64,000 nt of DNA from Janthinobacterium sp. PAMC25594 (GCF_019443505.1 NZ_CP080377.1:6485161-6549160); one strand, 5' to 3'; positions 54,996 through 63,719 are shown, counted from the first letter of the stretch. Made by a program: numbers and translations. The notes: generated by a model from the sequence alone, not told the origin.

Positions 54996-55012
54996 TTTAT
55001 AAAAGCTTCTCG

Positions 55013-55048
55013 CCTGACAAGGCCGGCGTAATCATCGGTCTTGTCAGG
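55013..55048. terminator. Hairpin after phaC
   Basis: CCTGACAAG and CTTGTCAGG form a perfect 9-bp stem with an 18-nt loop 18 bp after the phaC stop. No T-run follows, so termination strength is uncertain. Confidence 0.5.
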
Positions 55049-55061
55049 AATCTACTTTTAG

Positions 55062-55072
55062 TTGCGTTGCAA
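55062..55072. promoter_or_regulatory. Candidate PhaR operator upstream of phaR
   Basis: TTGC-GTT-GCAA is a perfect short palindrome of the TGC-N3-GCA type bound by PhaR repressors (the Paracoccus site is CTGC-N3-GCAG). PhaR proteins repress their own gene, so this site about 150 bp upstream of phaR is a plausible autoregulatory operator. Confidence 0.45.
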
Positions 55073-55112
55073 TAAATGCGGGAATCTACTACCCTGATGT
55101 GTAATGGAGCCG

Positions 55113-55134
55113 TTTTCCACTCTATAATGGAAAA
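55113..55134 (+). promoter_or_regulatory. phaR promoter -10 box inside a palindrome
   Basis: TATAAT at 55123-55128 is a perfect sigma-70 -10 box. It sits within TTTTCCA-CTCTATAA-TGGAAAA, an inverted repeat with 7-bp arms, so a bound dimer would cover the -10 region. The -35 is weak. A second regulator, or PhaR itself, could act here. Confidence 0.5.
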
Positions 55135-55145
55135 AGTAGGCAGGT

Positions 55146-55175
55146 GCGAAAGCGGACCCACGTTCGCTTTTTTTT
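55146..55175 (+). terminator. Terminator-like hairpin in the phaR leader
   Basis: GCGAA and TTCGC (an alternative pairing uses AAGCG/CGCTT) are followed directly by T8. This lies between the -10 box at 55123 and the phaR start at 55221. It would stop a transcript of about 40 nt unless read through, so it may be an attenuator. Confidence 0.5.
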
Positions 55176-55220
55176 CGGATTAACTCAGTATGCGCTGCGG
55201 CGCAATAAGTGGAACTTGTG

Positions 55221-55784
55221 ATGAGTAGTGCAAAAAAAAGTATAGACCGCCTGATTAAAAAATATCCCAACCGCCGTCTGTACGACACGCAAACCAGTTC
55301 CTACATCACCTTGACGGACGTCAAGCAGCTGGTGTTGGACAATGAGGTGTTTACGGTCGTCGATGCCAAATCCAGTGAAGATTTGACGCGCAGCATCTTG
55401 CTGCAAATTATTTTGGAAGAGGAAGCGAACGGCGCGCCCATGTTCTCGAGCGTCGTGTTGTCGCAGATCATCCGCTACTATGGCCACGCCATGCAGGGCA
55501 TGATGGGCTCCTACCTGGAAAAGAACGTACAAGCGTTCACCGATATCCAGCACAAATTCACGGGCACGTCGGCCGGCAGTTTCGAAGGCAAGCCATTCAG
55601 CCCCGAAATGTGGACCCAGTTCATGAATGTCCAGGGCCCGATGATGCAAGGCATGATGAACAACTACATCGACCAGAGCAAGAGCCTGTTCGTGCAGATG
55701 CAGGAACAGATGCAGAGCCAGAGCAAGAATCTGTTCGGCACCTTCCCGTTTGTGCCGCCGGTTCCTCCGACCGACAAAAAGTAA
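55221..55784 (+). CDS. phaR: PHA synthesis repressor PhaR
   Basis: The 187-aa DNA-binding protein is taken from ATG 55221 (MSSAKKSIDRLIKKYPNRRL); a GTG 12 bp upstream is less likely. The N-terminal PHB_acc_N domain (KKYPNRRLYDTQTSSYITLT) binds DNA and the PHB_acc domain repeats bind the polymer. The C-terminus is Gln/Met-rich (QMQEQMQSQSKNLFG). PhaR represses phasin and its own gene until PHA granules titrate it away. The leader has an operator-like palindrome and a terminator hairpin. Confidence 0.94.
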   Translation: MSSAKKSIDRLIKKYPNRRLYDTQTSSYITLTDVKQLVLDNEVFTVVDAKSSEDLTRSILLQIILEEEANGAPMFSSVVLSQIIRYYGHAMQGMMGSYLEKNVQAFTDIQHKFTGTSAGSFEGKPFSPEMWTQFMNVQGPMMQGMMNNYIDQSKSLFVQMQEQMQSQSKNLFGTFPFVPPVPPTDKK

Positions 55785-55919
55785 TCAACGCCAGACGCTC
55801 ACGGGCCATTTCGCGCCCGGGAGTTGTATTGGCGTCATCAAATCAGCATAGTTCTGCCAGCAAGGGGCGGCTCGGGGTACAATAGCCGATTCGCCTCACC
55901 ATTTTACTAGCTGCCAACT

Positions 55920-57332
55920 ATGTCTGAAATTCACCGTATTCCCGTTCCTTCCGCCAAGCCAGAGGCCATGCTGGCCATGCCAGGTGCGGCGCCGAAAGTG
56001 GGCTTTGTCTCGCTCGGCTGCCCGAAAGCGCTGGTCGACTCCGAACAAATCCTGACCCAACTGCGCGCCGAAGGCTACGAAACGGCGAAATCCTATGCTG
56101 GCGCCGATCTGGTGATCGTCAATACCTGCGGTTTTATCGATGCTGCCGTGCAAGAGTCGCTCGACGCCATCGGCGAAGCGCTGGCTGAAAACGGCAAGGT
56201 CATCGTGACCGGCTGCCTGGGCGCCAAGAAAGATGCTGCCGGCGACGACATCATCATGAAGGTGCACCCGAAAGTGCTGGCTGTTACGGGTCCGCACGCG
56301 CTGGCCGAAGTGATGGATTCCGTCCATTTTCACCTGCCGAAGCCGCACGCGCCCTTCCTCGACCTGGTGCCGCCGCAAGGCATCAAGCTGACGCCGAAGC
56401 ATTATGCCTACCTGAAAATTTCCGAAGGCTGTAACCACCGTTGCAGTTTCTGCATCATCCCATCGATGCGCGGCGACCTGGTCTCGCGTCCGATCGGCGA
56501 ATTGATGATCGAAGCGGAAAACCTGTTCAAGGCCGGCGTCAAGGAATTGCTGGTCATTTCGCAAGATACCTCGGCGTATGGCGTGGACGTGAAATTCCGC
56601 TCCGGCTTCTGGAATGGCCGTCCCGTGAAGACGCACATGACGCAGTTGACGGAAGCGCTGGGCGAACTGGCCAAGACCTACGGCGCCTGGGTGCGCCTGC
56701 ACTATGTGTACCCGTACCCGCACGTGGACCAGATCATCCCGATGATGAGCGGCGGCCACATCCTGCCCTACCTCGATATTCCGATGCAGCACGCGCATCC
56801 TGACGTGTTGAAACGCATGAAGCGCCCGGCCAGCGGCGAGAAAAACCTGGACCGCATCCAGGCCTGGCGCGCCATCAACCCGGATCTGACGATACGCTCG
56901 ACCTTCATCGCCGGTTTCCCTGGCGAAACGGAAGCGGAATTCGAGTATTTGCTCGACTTCCTCAAGGAAGCGCAGATCGACCGCCTGGGCTGCTTCGCCT
57001 ATTCGCCTGTCGAAGGCGCGACGGCCAATGCCATCGCCAATCCCGTGCCGGAAGAGCTGCGCGAAGAGCGCCGCGGCCGCGTGATGCTGCTGCAGGAAGA
57101 AATTTCCAAGAAACGCCTGCAAGCCAAGGTCGGCAAGACCGTGCGCGTGCTCATCGATGAAGTCACCCGCTCCGGCGGCGTGGGCCGCTCGTCCGCCGAC
57201 GCGCCGGAAATCGACGGCGTCGTGTATGTGAAACCGCCGTTCGAACCGCACCGCAAGCTGGCCGTCGGTCAATTCGTTGACGTGACGATCATGTCGGCCG
57301 ACGCGCACGACCTGTGGGGCGCCGCCGAGTAA
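55920..57332 (+). CDS. rimO: Ribosomal protein S12 methylthiotransferase RimO
   Basis: The 470-aa radical-SAM enzyme adds a methylthio group to Asp88 of ribosomal protein S12. The UPF0004/MTTase domain comes first ([42 protein letters not shown] supply three Cys for one FeS cluster). The radical SAM core has [15 protein letters not shown] (CxxxCxxC), and the TRAM domain is at the C-terminus ([17 protein letters not shown]). It is followed by a strong terminator. Confidence 0.96.
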   Translation: MSEIHRIPVPSAKPEAMLAMPGAAPKVGFVSLGCPKALVDSEQILTQLRAEGYETAKSYAGADLVIVNTCGFIDAAVQESLDAIGEALAENGKVIVTGCLGAKKDAAGDDIIMKVHPKVLAVTGPHALAEVMDSVHFHLPKPHAPFLDLVPPQGIKLTPKHYAYLKISEGCNHRCSFCIIPSMRGDLVSRPIGELMIEAENLFKAGVKELLVISQDTSAYGVDVKFRSGFWNGRPVKTHMTQLTEALGELAKTYGAWVRLHYVYPYPHVDQIIPMMSGGHILPYLDIPMQHAHPDVLKRMKRPASGEKNLDRIQAWRAINPDLTIRSTFIAGFPGETEAEFEYLLDFLKEAQIDRLGCFAYSPVEGATANAIANPVPEELREERRGRVMLLQEEISKKRLQAKVGKTVRVLIDEVTRSGGVGRSSADAPEIDGVVYVKPPFEPHRKLAVGQFVDVTIMSADAHDLWGAAE

Positions 57333-57380
57333 GCAGGTGTAACAACAGTACGGCAGGCAAGGGCATAAGCCCTTACAATC

Positions 57381-57415
57381 AAGGCGGACCAGCACAGGCT
57401 GATCCGCCTTTTTTT
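57381..57415 (+). terminator. Intrinsic terminator after rimO
   Basis: AAGGCGGA ... TCCGCCTT encloses an inner AGC...GCT pairing and is followed by T5 (a T7 run in all). It separates rimO from metC, whose start is 14 bp after the T-run. Confidence 0.88.
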
Positions 57416-57428
57416 ATTTCCCGACGCC

Positions 57429-58595
57429 ATGACCACAATCAAATCCCCCCAGACGGCGCTGATCCACAGCGATTACCAGGCGCCGCAAGGCTTTGCCGCG
57501 TTTCCCAACGCCATCCATCACGCCTCGACCGTGCTGTTCAAGGACGTGGCGGCCATGCGTTCGGGCGACTGGAAAGAGAAGAACGCCTACACCTACGGCT
57601 TGCACGGCACGCCCACGACCTTCACCCTGGAAGCACGGCTGGCCGAGATCGAAGGGGGCAAGTACTGCCTGCTGGCGCCGTCGGGCTTGGCGGCCATCGC
57701 CATGGCGGATTTCGCGCTGCTGAAAACAGGCGATGATGTTTTGCTGCCGGAAAATATCTACAACCCGAACCGCGAACTGGGACGCTGGCTGGCGCAGGAT
57801 TTCGGCATCACGGCCCGCTATTACGATCCGCTCATCGGCGCCGGCATCGCCGCCTTGATCCAGGAGAATACCAAGCTCATCTGGACGGAAGCACCGGGTT
57901 CCGTGACCATGGAAGTGCCTGACTTGCCCGCCATCTGCGCGGCCGCCCATGCGCGCGGCGTGCTGGTGGCCCTGGACAACACCTGGTCGGCGGGTCTGGC
58001 CCTGCGCGGCTTCGACCTGGGCGTGGACATCATCATGCAGGCGCTGACGAAATACCAGTCGGGCGGCTCGGACGTGCTGATGGGCGCCCTGATCACGCGG
58101 GACAGGGCGCTGCACGAGCGCCTGGCGCAGGCGCACATGCGCCTGGGCATGGGCGTGGGCGCGGATGACGCCTACCTGGTGCTGCGCGGCTTGCCCACCA
58201 TGAAGCTGCGCTTCGACGCGCACGATGCGGGCGCGCGTGCGGTGGCCGCCTGGCTCCAGGGCCGCAGCGAGATCGCCACGGTGCTGCATCCGGCTTTTGC
58301 CGATTGCCCGGGCCATGCCATCTGGCAGCGCGATTTCACGGGTGCGGGCGGCCTGTTTTCCGTGCTGTTCGATGCCCGCTACACGGAGGCGCAGACGGAC
58401 CGTTTCGTCGATGCCTTACAGTTGTTCAAGATAGGCTACAGTTGGGGTGGCGCGAACAGCCTGGTGATGCCGTACCGCATCGCCGCCATGCGCAAGGGCT
58501 GGCAGTTGCCGGGCCAGCTGGTACGCCTGAATGTGGGGCTGGAAGATCCGCAGGATCTGATCGCCGATATCGAACGGGCGTTCGCGGCGATGTAG
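57429..58595 (+). CDS. metC: Cystathionine beta-lyase
   Basis: The 388-aa gamma-family PLP enzyme splits cystathionine to homocysteine, pyruvate and ammonia for methionine synthesis. It shows YGLHGTPTTFTLEARLAEIE, APSGLAAIAM, the Asp loop LVALDNTWSAG and the PLP lysine in ALTKYQSGGSDVLMG. The C-terminal SWGGANSLVMP is typical of MetC. It lies alone between a terminator and a minus-strand membrane protein. With the CBS-like gene at the left edge and metE, three steps of sulfur amino acid metabolism occur in this window. Confidence 0.93.
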   Translation: MTTIKSPQTALIHSDYQAPQGFAAFPNAIHHASTVLFKDVAAMRSGDWKEKNAYTYGLHGTPTTFTLEARLAEIEGGKYCLLAPSGLAAIAMADFALLKTGDDVLLPENIYNPNRELGRWLAQDFGITARYYDPLIGAGIAALIQENTKLIWTEAPGSVTMEVPDLPAICAAAHARGVLVALDNTWSAGLALRGFDLGVDIIMQALTKYQSGGSDVLMGALITRDRALHERLAQAHMRLGMGVGADDAYLVLRGLPTMKLRFDAHDAGARAVAAWLQGRSEIATVLHPAFADCPGHAIWQRDFTGAGGLFSVLFDARYTEAQTDRFVDALQLFKIGYSWGGANSLVMPYRIAAMRKGWQLPGQLVRLNVGLEDPQDLIADIERAFAAM

Positions 58596-58603
58596 CGGCA
58601 GTG

Positions 58604-58625
58604 GGGCAAGCACGATGGCTTGCCC
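58604..58625. terminator. Hairpin between metC and the DUF4870-like gene
   Basis: GGGCAAGC-ACGATG-GCTTGCCC is a perfect 8-bp stem between two convergent genes. There is no clear T-run on the plus strand, so it may be a weak terminator or insulator. Confidence 0.5.
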
Positions 58626-58633
58626 GCAAGTTC

Positions 58634-58996
58634 TTACATGGGCACGGGCGTGTTGTTGTTCAGGTCGAGGAAGCCGCGCAGCAGGCGGTAGGCTTTCCAC
58701 AGCCAGGCCACGCCCCATACGACGAAGGCCAGCGGAATGCCGATGATGGTGACCCACAGCACGGCGCCGACGACGATCCAGGCCACATACCACCAGAAGG
58801 AACGGATCATCCAGCTGTGATGGCTGTATACAAAGGTCCCGGCCGCCTCGTCCCGCTTCATATAATTGATGATGAGCGGAATGAAGGAAAACGCGCCCAG
58901 CGAAAACACAAAGCTGGCGCCATGTATCAGGTATAACCACCAGGCCAGGTTTTTGGTCTGCCGGAGTGGGGTATCTAAAATAATATCTTGTGACAT
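58634..58996 (-). CDS. DUF4870-like small membrane protein
   Basis: The 120-aa protein starts at ATG 58996 after GGAGCCTGC. Three helices are predicted: LAWWLYLIHGASFVFSLGAF, WWYVAWIVVGAVLWVTIIGI and a shorter one near 93-108. The conserved pattern HHSWMIRSFWWYVAWI and a basic C-terminal helix fit the DUF4870/YqjK-like membrane family of unknown function. It is convergent with metC. Confidence 0.75.
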   Translation of the reverse strand: MSQDIILDTPLRQTKNLAWWLYLIHGASFVFSLGAFSFIPLIINYMKRDEAAGTFVYSHHSWMIRSFWWYVAWIVVGAVLWVTIIGIPLAFVVWGVAWLWKAYRLLRGFLDLNNNTPVPM

Positions 58997-59084
58997 GCAG
59001 GCTCCTGCTTGATTGTTTGCTCAGGTTTTTATTGTAACAAGCTATTTTGCGCGGGAGCGCAATTCATGAAAAAGGCGGAATACA

Positions 59085-60953
59085 TTGTTGAAAGCAGATC
59101 CACATCCCACCTTGGCCGCGCGTGCCAGGTCATGGCTGCGGCGCGCCGTGCCCGCCTTGCTGCTGTGCGCCACGGCGGCCCATGCCGCCGCGCCTGCGCT
59201 GGAGGCGGAGTTTGCCGCCGGCTTGAAGGAAGAGGGCCTGGCGGGCGCCGTCTGGAGCGAAGTCTTGTCCGACGGCACAGTCAAAGTCGGCGCGTCGGGC
59301 CAGCGCGATGCCGCCAAGCACATACCCATGCAGGCGGACACGCGCGTGCAAGTGGGCTCCGTGGGCAAGGTGGCGCTGGCGCTGGGCGTCTTGCGCCTGG
59401 TCAGCGAAGACCGGCTCACGCTCGACACGCCCTTGCAGCAGGTGCTGCCGGAACTGGCGCTGAAAAACCCGTGGCAAACCAGCGACCCCGTGCGCATTCG
59501 CCACCTGCTGGCGCATACGTCCGGCCTCGATAACGCGCGCTTCTGGCAGGCGTTCAGCCTGAATCCTGCGCCGCAGACGCCGCTGGCGGCCGCCTTCGAT
59601 GGCGGCCGTAATCTGCTGCGCGTGCGCGCCCGTCCCGGCAGCCGCTATGCGTATTCCAACATGGGCTATGGCTTGCTGGGCATGGTGATCGAGAAGGTGA
59701 CGGGCCAGCCGTATGAACGCTACCTCGATGCGCAGCTGCTGCAGCCGCTGGGCATGGCGGACAGCACGTTTACTTTCGTCACGCAGGCGGGCGTCCAAGG
59801 CGATCCGCGCCTGGCCATGGGCCACTTCGAGCATGGCGTGGCGCAAGCGGCCGTGCCGCAGTACCTGCGTCCGGCCGCGCAATTTACCACCACGGCGGCC
59901 GACATGGGCAAGCTGGCGCAATTCCTGATGGGCGACGGCAAGCTGCAGGACCAGCGCTTCATCGACCCGGCGCTGATGGGCGCCTTGTCCGAACCGGCCG
60001 GCACGGATGCGGCGCAGGCGGGCCTGGCAACGGGCCACGGCCTGGCCCTGGCCGTGCGCGACCGCCACAATGTGGTGGGCGCCTGCCACCCTGGCACGGC
60101 CGTGGGTTTTCGCGCCATGCTGTGCCTTTATCCTGAACAGAAAAGCGCCTTTTTCGTGGCCTTCAATACGGATGCCGAACAGGCCGACTATGAACGCTTC
60201 AACCGCCTGCTGCTGCGCGACCTGGAGCTGCCGCTGCGCGCGCCGGCCCCGCAGGGCACGCCCGCGCCCACGGTGGAAAACTGGCAGGGCGTGTATGTGC
60301 CGTCACCCAGCCCCATGGCCAGCATGGCCTGGGTCGATGCCGTCTTCGGCTTTATGCGCCTGAAATGGGATGGCGAGTCGCTGTTCCTGATCCCGTTCCA
60401 GGGCGAGCCGAAGGAACTGGAACCGGTGGGCGGCTTGCTGTTCCGCGCCAGCGACCGCAGCACGCCATCGCACGTGCTGATGCAGGAGGATGGCAAGCAT
60501 ATCCTCAGCGACGGCTTGCGCAGCTATGAGCGGGTGTCGATGCTGCGCATGCTGGTTTTGTGGGGCAGCCTGGCGCTGGGCATGGCGGGCTTGCTGTATG
60601 TGCTGGTGGTGGGCGTCTGGCGCGCCGCGCTGCGCAGCCTGGGGCGGGGCGACCATCTGTTCGCGCCCCTGCTGTCGCTGCTGGCGCTGCTTTTGCCGTT
60701 GCCGTTTTTCTATTTCCAGTCCTACCTGCGCCTGGGCGACGTGACCATCGCCAGCGTGCTGCTGGCGCTGGTCACGGGTGCGCTACCGCTGGCTGTGGCG
60801 TTTGGCCTGGCGCGCTGCTGGCGTAGCCGCGTCACGGCGGCCGAGGCGGGCTCGTGGGCGAAATGGGATTGGGTGGCCTTGCTGGCGGCACTGCAACTGC
60901 TGCTGGTGCTGGCCTGGTGGGGCTTGCTGCCGCTGCGTTTGTGGCAGTTGTAG
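59085..60953 (+). CDS. Membrane-anchored class C beta-lactamase-like serine hydrolase
   Basis: The 622-aa protein starts at TTG (59085 or 59088); no in-frame ATG precedes the signal peptide (RRAVPALLLCATAAHAAAPA). The periplasmic serine-hydrolase domain (about 40-380) has SVGK (Ser92, Lys95) and YSN (191-193). After a spacer domain (400-485), about four to five TM helices close the protein (from 493). Related proteins are D-aminopeptidases, esterases or PBP4B-like peptidases acting on peptidoglycan; true beta-lactam resistance is not implied. The C-terminal multi-TM tail is unusual for AmpC-type enzymes. It is convergent with the MNIO operon, 4 bp apart. Confidence 0.85.
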   Translation: MLKADPHPTLAARARSWLRRAVPALLLCATAAHAAAPALEAEFAAGLKEEGLAGAVWSEVLSDGTVKVGASGQRDAAKHIPMQADTRVQVGSVGKVALALGVLRLVSEDRLTLDTPLQQVLPELALKNPWQTSDPVRIRHLLAHTSGLDNARFWQAFSLNPAPQTPLAAAFDGGRNLLRVRARPGSRYAYSNMGYGLLGMVIEKVTGQPYERYLDAQLLQPLGMADSTFTFVTQAGVQGDPRLAMGHFEHGVAQAAVPQYLRPAAQFTTTAADMGKLAQFLMGDGKLQDQRFIDPALMGALSEPAGTDAAQAGLATGHGLALAVRDRHNVVGACHPGTAVGFRAMLCLYPEQKSAFFVAFNTDAEQADYERFNRLLLRDLELPLRAPAPQGTPAPTVENWQGVYVPSPSPMASMAWVDAVFGFMRLKWDGESLFLIPFQGEPKELEPVGGLLFRASDRSTPSHVLMQEDGKHILSDGLRSYERVSMLRMLVLWGSLALGMAGLLYVLVVGVWRAALRSLGRGDHLFAPLLSLLALLLPLPFFYFQSYLRLGDVTIASVLLALVTGALPLAVAFGLARCWRSRVTAAEAGSWAKWDWVALLAALQLLLVLAWWGLLPLRLWQL

Positions 60954-60957
60954 AACG

Positions 60958-61224
60958 TCAGATCCAGCCTGCCAGCAGCCGGCGCCACCAGCGCTGCGCC
61001 GGCCTGGCCCGGGGGCCGTGTCCGGCGCGCCCGGCCCGTTTGCTGCGATAGCTGGCCGCCGCCATCTGCAGGCCGACGCGATCCATGGCCGCCATCGCCT
61101 CCGCTTCCTGCGGCGACAAGCCATGCAGCAAGGCTTGCGCGCGGGGTTCCAGCAGGAAGGCGGCACGCACGGCGTCGTCCGTGTACAGCCTGGCCAAGTA
61201 GGTTTCCAGTGCCGGAGAACTCAT
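60958..61224 (-). CDS. 88-aa protein encoded with the MNIO enzyme, unknown family
   Basis: ATG 61224 overlaps the stop of the DUF692 gene (ATGA). The product begins MSSPALETYLARLYTDDAVR. It has a helical pattern with FLLEPRAQALLHGLSPQEAE and MDRVGLQMAAASYRSKRAGR, then a very basic tail RPAQRWWRRLLAGWI. The order (short helical domain, then Arg/Lys-rich end) fits a partner or docking protein of the MNIO enzyme. This is inferred from position and overlap only. The gene is too short and too overlapped to stand out by frame analysis, but its own frame is well formed. Confidence 0.7.
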   Translation of the reverse strand: MSSPALETYLARLYTDDAVRAAFLLEPRAQALLHGLSPQEAEAMAAMDRVGLQMAAASYRSKRAGRAGHGPRARPAQRWWRRLLAGWI

Positions 61225-62075
61225 GCGCTGCGTCCCGCGCGCAAGGCAGCGCGCGCCAATTCCAGCTGGCCCAGCACATGCTCGAACGACGGGTAATTGC
61301 CGTCGCGTTCGACGATCACCGTCAACGGTTGCGGCGCATGGCGCGCCAGCATGGTCAATAAAGCGAAGACTTCGGGCGGCACGTCGTGCAGATGGTCGTC
61401 CAGCAGGCGCTGGCCACCGCCCGGCGCCGCTATCCAGTGGCCGCCGCTCAGGTGCACGGCGCCGACCCTGTCCAGGGGCAGGCGCAGCAGCAGTTCCTCC
61501 GGTGCTTCCCCAACATTGACGGCGTTCGCATACAGGTTGTGCAGGTCCAGCAGCAGCGGCACGTGCGCGCCGTCGATAATCTGCGTCAGCCATGCGGCTT
61601 CGTTCAGCGTGCTGGCGGGAGGCTGGACCAGGGTGGCGATGTTTTCCATCAGCGGCACGCTGCCGACGATGCGCGTGGCCAGAGCGATGTTGGCGATGGC
61701 GCCGGCGGCGCTGTGCGGCGTGCGCGGCGGTGCCGCCAGGTGGCCGATTTCGACGCCGCCGGCGCGCACGAAACTCAGGTGCTCGGACCACGATTCCGCC
61801 TGCACCGTCTTCATCAGGCGCGCCATCGCATGCAGGCGGCGCCGGTCGGCGGGAATCGTCGAGGCCAGCCCCATGCCCACGCCGTGCAAGCTCACCGGCA
61901 CCTGGCGCGCCAGGCTGCACAGGGCGGCGATGTCGGCGCGCGGGGCGCGGTAATAATCGTCGGCGATCACTTCCAGCACATCGATCTGCGCCAGGTTGGA
62001 CAGGATGCCGGCAGCCAGTTCGCCGCGCCAGCCCAGGCCGACGCGGTCGCGCGCGGTTCCCTGGCTAACTGCCAC
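61221..62075 (-). CDS. DUF692 family multinuclear non-heme iron oxidase (MNIO)
   Basis: The 284-aa TIM-barrel enzyme is taken from GTG 62075 (AVSQGTARDRVGLGWRGELA); the longer frame reads through the Gly/Cys-coding tract of the upstream gene. Family landmarks: LHGVGMGLAS, ESWSEHLSFVRAGG (Glu/His metal ligands), LMENIA, LLLDLHNLYANAVN, VHLSGGHW, DDHLHDVPPEVFAL and VIVERDGNYPSFEHVL. MNIO enzymes (MbnB, TglH, ChrH) oxidise cysteines or other residues of ribosomal peptides using two or three iron ions. It overlaps the membrane protein with the Cys/Gly tail by 11 bp and the 88-aa protein by 4 bp. Confidence 0.88.
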   Translation of the reverse strand: MAVSQGTARDRVGLGWRGELAAGILSNLAQIDVLEVIADDYYRAPRADIAALCSLARQVPVSLHGVGMGLASTIPADRRRLHAMARLMKTVQAESWSEHLSFVRAGGVEIGHLAAPPRTPHSAAGAIANIALATRIVGSVPLMENIATLVQPPASTLNEAAWLTQIIDGAHVPLLLDLHNLYANAVNVGEAPEELLLRLPLDRVGAVHLSGGHWIAAPGGGQRLLDDHLHDVPPEVFALLTMLARHAPQPLTVIVERDGNYPSFEHVLGQLELARAALRAGRSA

Positions 62076-62994
62076 AGCCGCCGCCACCGCCGCAACCGCC
62101 ACAGCCGCTGCCGCCGCCATCGCCACCGCCACCGCCGCCATCACCGCCGCCCGATGACGAGTCGCCCGTGCCGCCGGACGACGAGTCCCTGCCCGTGGCT
62201 TGCCGGGGCACCGGGTACAGCTCGGCGACATACGCGTACACCGACGGCGGCAGGGCGCCCATGCCGAAGATGGCGGCCAGCAGTGCCATGTCGCCGCTGC
62301 CGCTGCCCGCCTGCAGGCGCGATGCGCGCAGGTTCAGCCGGCCAAACAGCATGCGCAGGTCGGTCAGCAGCCGCTGCGCGCTCCAGCTGGTCGCCTGGGT
62401 GCGCAAGCCGCGCAGCATGAGCAGGAAGATCGCCAGCAGCAGCGCCAGGAACAGCAGCTTGTAGTGCTGGCGGCTGATGGCGATGACGGCCTTGACGCCG
62501 GCCACCGTCACCAGCAGCCAGTGCGCCACCCAGGTGATGCGTTCGCGCCGGCGCAGCAGCGGCGGGCCGACCAGCAATTCCTGCCGCGTCAAGGTCTCCT
62601 GATAGGCGCGGCACGAAGGCAGCATCTCGGCCTGCGCGGCCAGTTCCTTGCTGTGGCCCTGGCGGCCCAGGTACAGCCGCAGCACGTCGCGTTCGATGTC
62701 ATGGCTGGCGAAGCGCAGGCTGTCGGCGCTGGCCGTTTCCAGCAGCGGGCCGTCGGCGCGCAGCAAGCCGCGGTCGACCAGCACGATGGCGGCGATCTTC
62801 ACGGCTTCGAGGGCGCCGCCGCGCAGGAAGGCGATGCGGTAAGGGTCATCGGCCAGCGACAGCTGGGCGTGCGGATTGCGCAATTCCTGGCGGATCAGCA
62901 GCTCGCGCGCGAGGTAGTACACGAGCAGGCCGAAGATCAGATAGGCCAGCAGGAACCACGGCCCGCTCCAGTCAAACGGATTGTAGCCGTTCAC
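62065..62994 (-). CDS. TIGR04222-like membrane protein with Gly/Ser/Cys-rich tail
   Basis: The 309-aa protein starts at GTG 62994 (overlapping the NTase stop as GTGA). TM1 is near 11-30. A soluble segment (40-150) leads to TM2 about 154-173 and TM3 about 179-196, then a further domain (200-265). From residue 270 the chain is almost only Gly, Ser and Asp and ends GCGGCGGGGGCGS, with Cys at 298, 301 and 307. From memory this matches the TIGR04222 domain, which ends in such low-complexity tails. The tail is the likely substrate of the MNIO enzyme. The GGN-rich tract is slippage-prone. Confidence 0.78.
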   Translation of the reverse strand: MNGYNPFDWSGPWFLLAYLIFGLLVYYLARELLIRQELRNPHAQLSLADDPYRIAFLRGGALEAVKIAAIVLVDRGLLRADGPLLETASADSLRFASHDIERDVLRLYLGRQGHSKELAAQAEMLPSCRAYQETLTRQELLVGPPLLRRRERITWVAHWLLVTVAGVKAVIAISRQHYKLLFLALLLAIFLLMLRGLRTQATSWSAQRLLTDLRMLFGRLNLRASRLQAGSGSGDMALLAAIFGMGALPPSVYAYVAELYPVPRQATGRDSSSGGTGDSSSGGGDGGGGGGDGGGSGCGGCGGGGGCGS

Positions 62995-63719
62995 CGCATC
63001 TGCTCCGCGTGCTCGCGCAGGCGTTCGGTAATGGCCATCAGGCCCGTAAAAGCGGGCAGGGCTTGCCCCGGCGCCAGGCGCGCCGTTTCGCGCGCCGCCG
63101 ACATGGCTTGCAAGGCAGAGTGCAGGGCCGGGTCGCCCAGCTGGTCGACAAACGCTTCGAGCGCCTGCTTGCCGGACTGCGCAGACTTGCCCTCCAGTTG
63201 CGCCAGCGAGGCGGCGGCCGAGCGCAGGGGGCCTGCCGCGTCGGCGATGGCGCCGGCCAGCTGTTCTTCATTCAGGCTCAATAGCATATACCGTTCGCGC
63301 ATGCGCACCTGCTGGTTCAGCAGCACTTGCCGCAAGCGCCGCAGTACGGCGTCGCGGCTGGTGTGCAGGCTGGCGAAAGGGTCGACGCCATGCAGCACCT
63401 GGTGGCGCGCGATGATGTCGGCGAACTTGACGGCGAAGGCGTCGGCGGCCTGCGTCAATTCGCTGTCGAGCAGGAACATCACCTGCAAATCGATGGCGGC
63501 GTGCGCCATGCGCAAGGGCCCGCGCAGCGCATCGGCCGCTTGCGGCGTAAAGCGTTTGAGCAGCAACAGCAGGTTGACGTCGGAGGTGGCGCGCAACTGG
63601 CCATCGGCGGCCGAGCCAAACAGCACGGCGGCGGCAAGGTCGTCACCAAACGCGCTTTGCGCGGCGGCGACAAACACATCCAGGTGGCGTTGTATCTCTT
63701 CTGGCAGCGATGGCGGCAT
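62991..63719 (-). CDS. Nucleotidyltransferase-like protein heading the MNIO operon
   Basis: The 242-aa cytosolic protein is taken from ATG 63719 after AAGGA (a GTG 15 bp upstream is less likely). The MNT-type active site is VLFGSAADGQLRATSDVNLL: the GS motif and first Asp are present, but the second Asp of D-x-D is Asn, which may reduce metal binding. The rest is helical (RLRQVLLNQQVRMRERYMLL). Related MNT-HEPN proteins transfer AMP to proteins. Here it is the first gene of the four-gene overlapping operon; its role is unknown. Confidence 0.75.
   Translation of the reverse strand: MPPSLPEEIQRHLDVFVAAAQSAFGDDLAAAVLFGSAADGQLRATSDVNLLLLLKRFTPQAADALRGPLRMAHAAIDLQVMFLLDSELTQAADAFAVKFADIIARHQVLHGVDPFASLHTSRDAVLRRLRQVLLNQQVRMRERYMLLSLNEEQLAGAIADAAGPLRSAAASLAQLEGKSAQSGKQALEAFVDQLGDPALHSALQAMSAARETARLAPGQALPAFTGLMAITERLREHAEQMR

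Noticed and set aside
59009..59533. Plus-strand frame with an ATG near 59057-59066 before the serine hydrolase
   Set aside because: Out of frame with the hydrolase, and it turns Arg/Gly-rich at once. The hydrolase signal peptide is in the frame starting at TTG 59085.
59085..60953. Antibiotic-resistance beta-lactamase
   Set aside because: SxxK/YxN motifs are shared by many peptidases and esterases, and the multi-TM tail is not found in resistance enzymes. Sequence alone does not support resistance.
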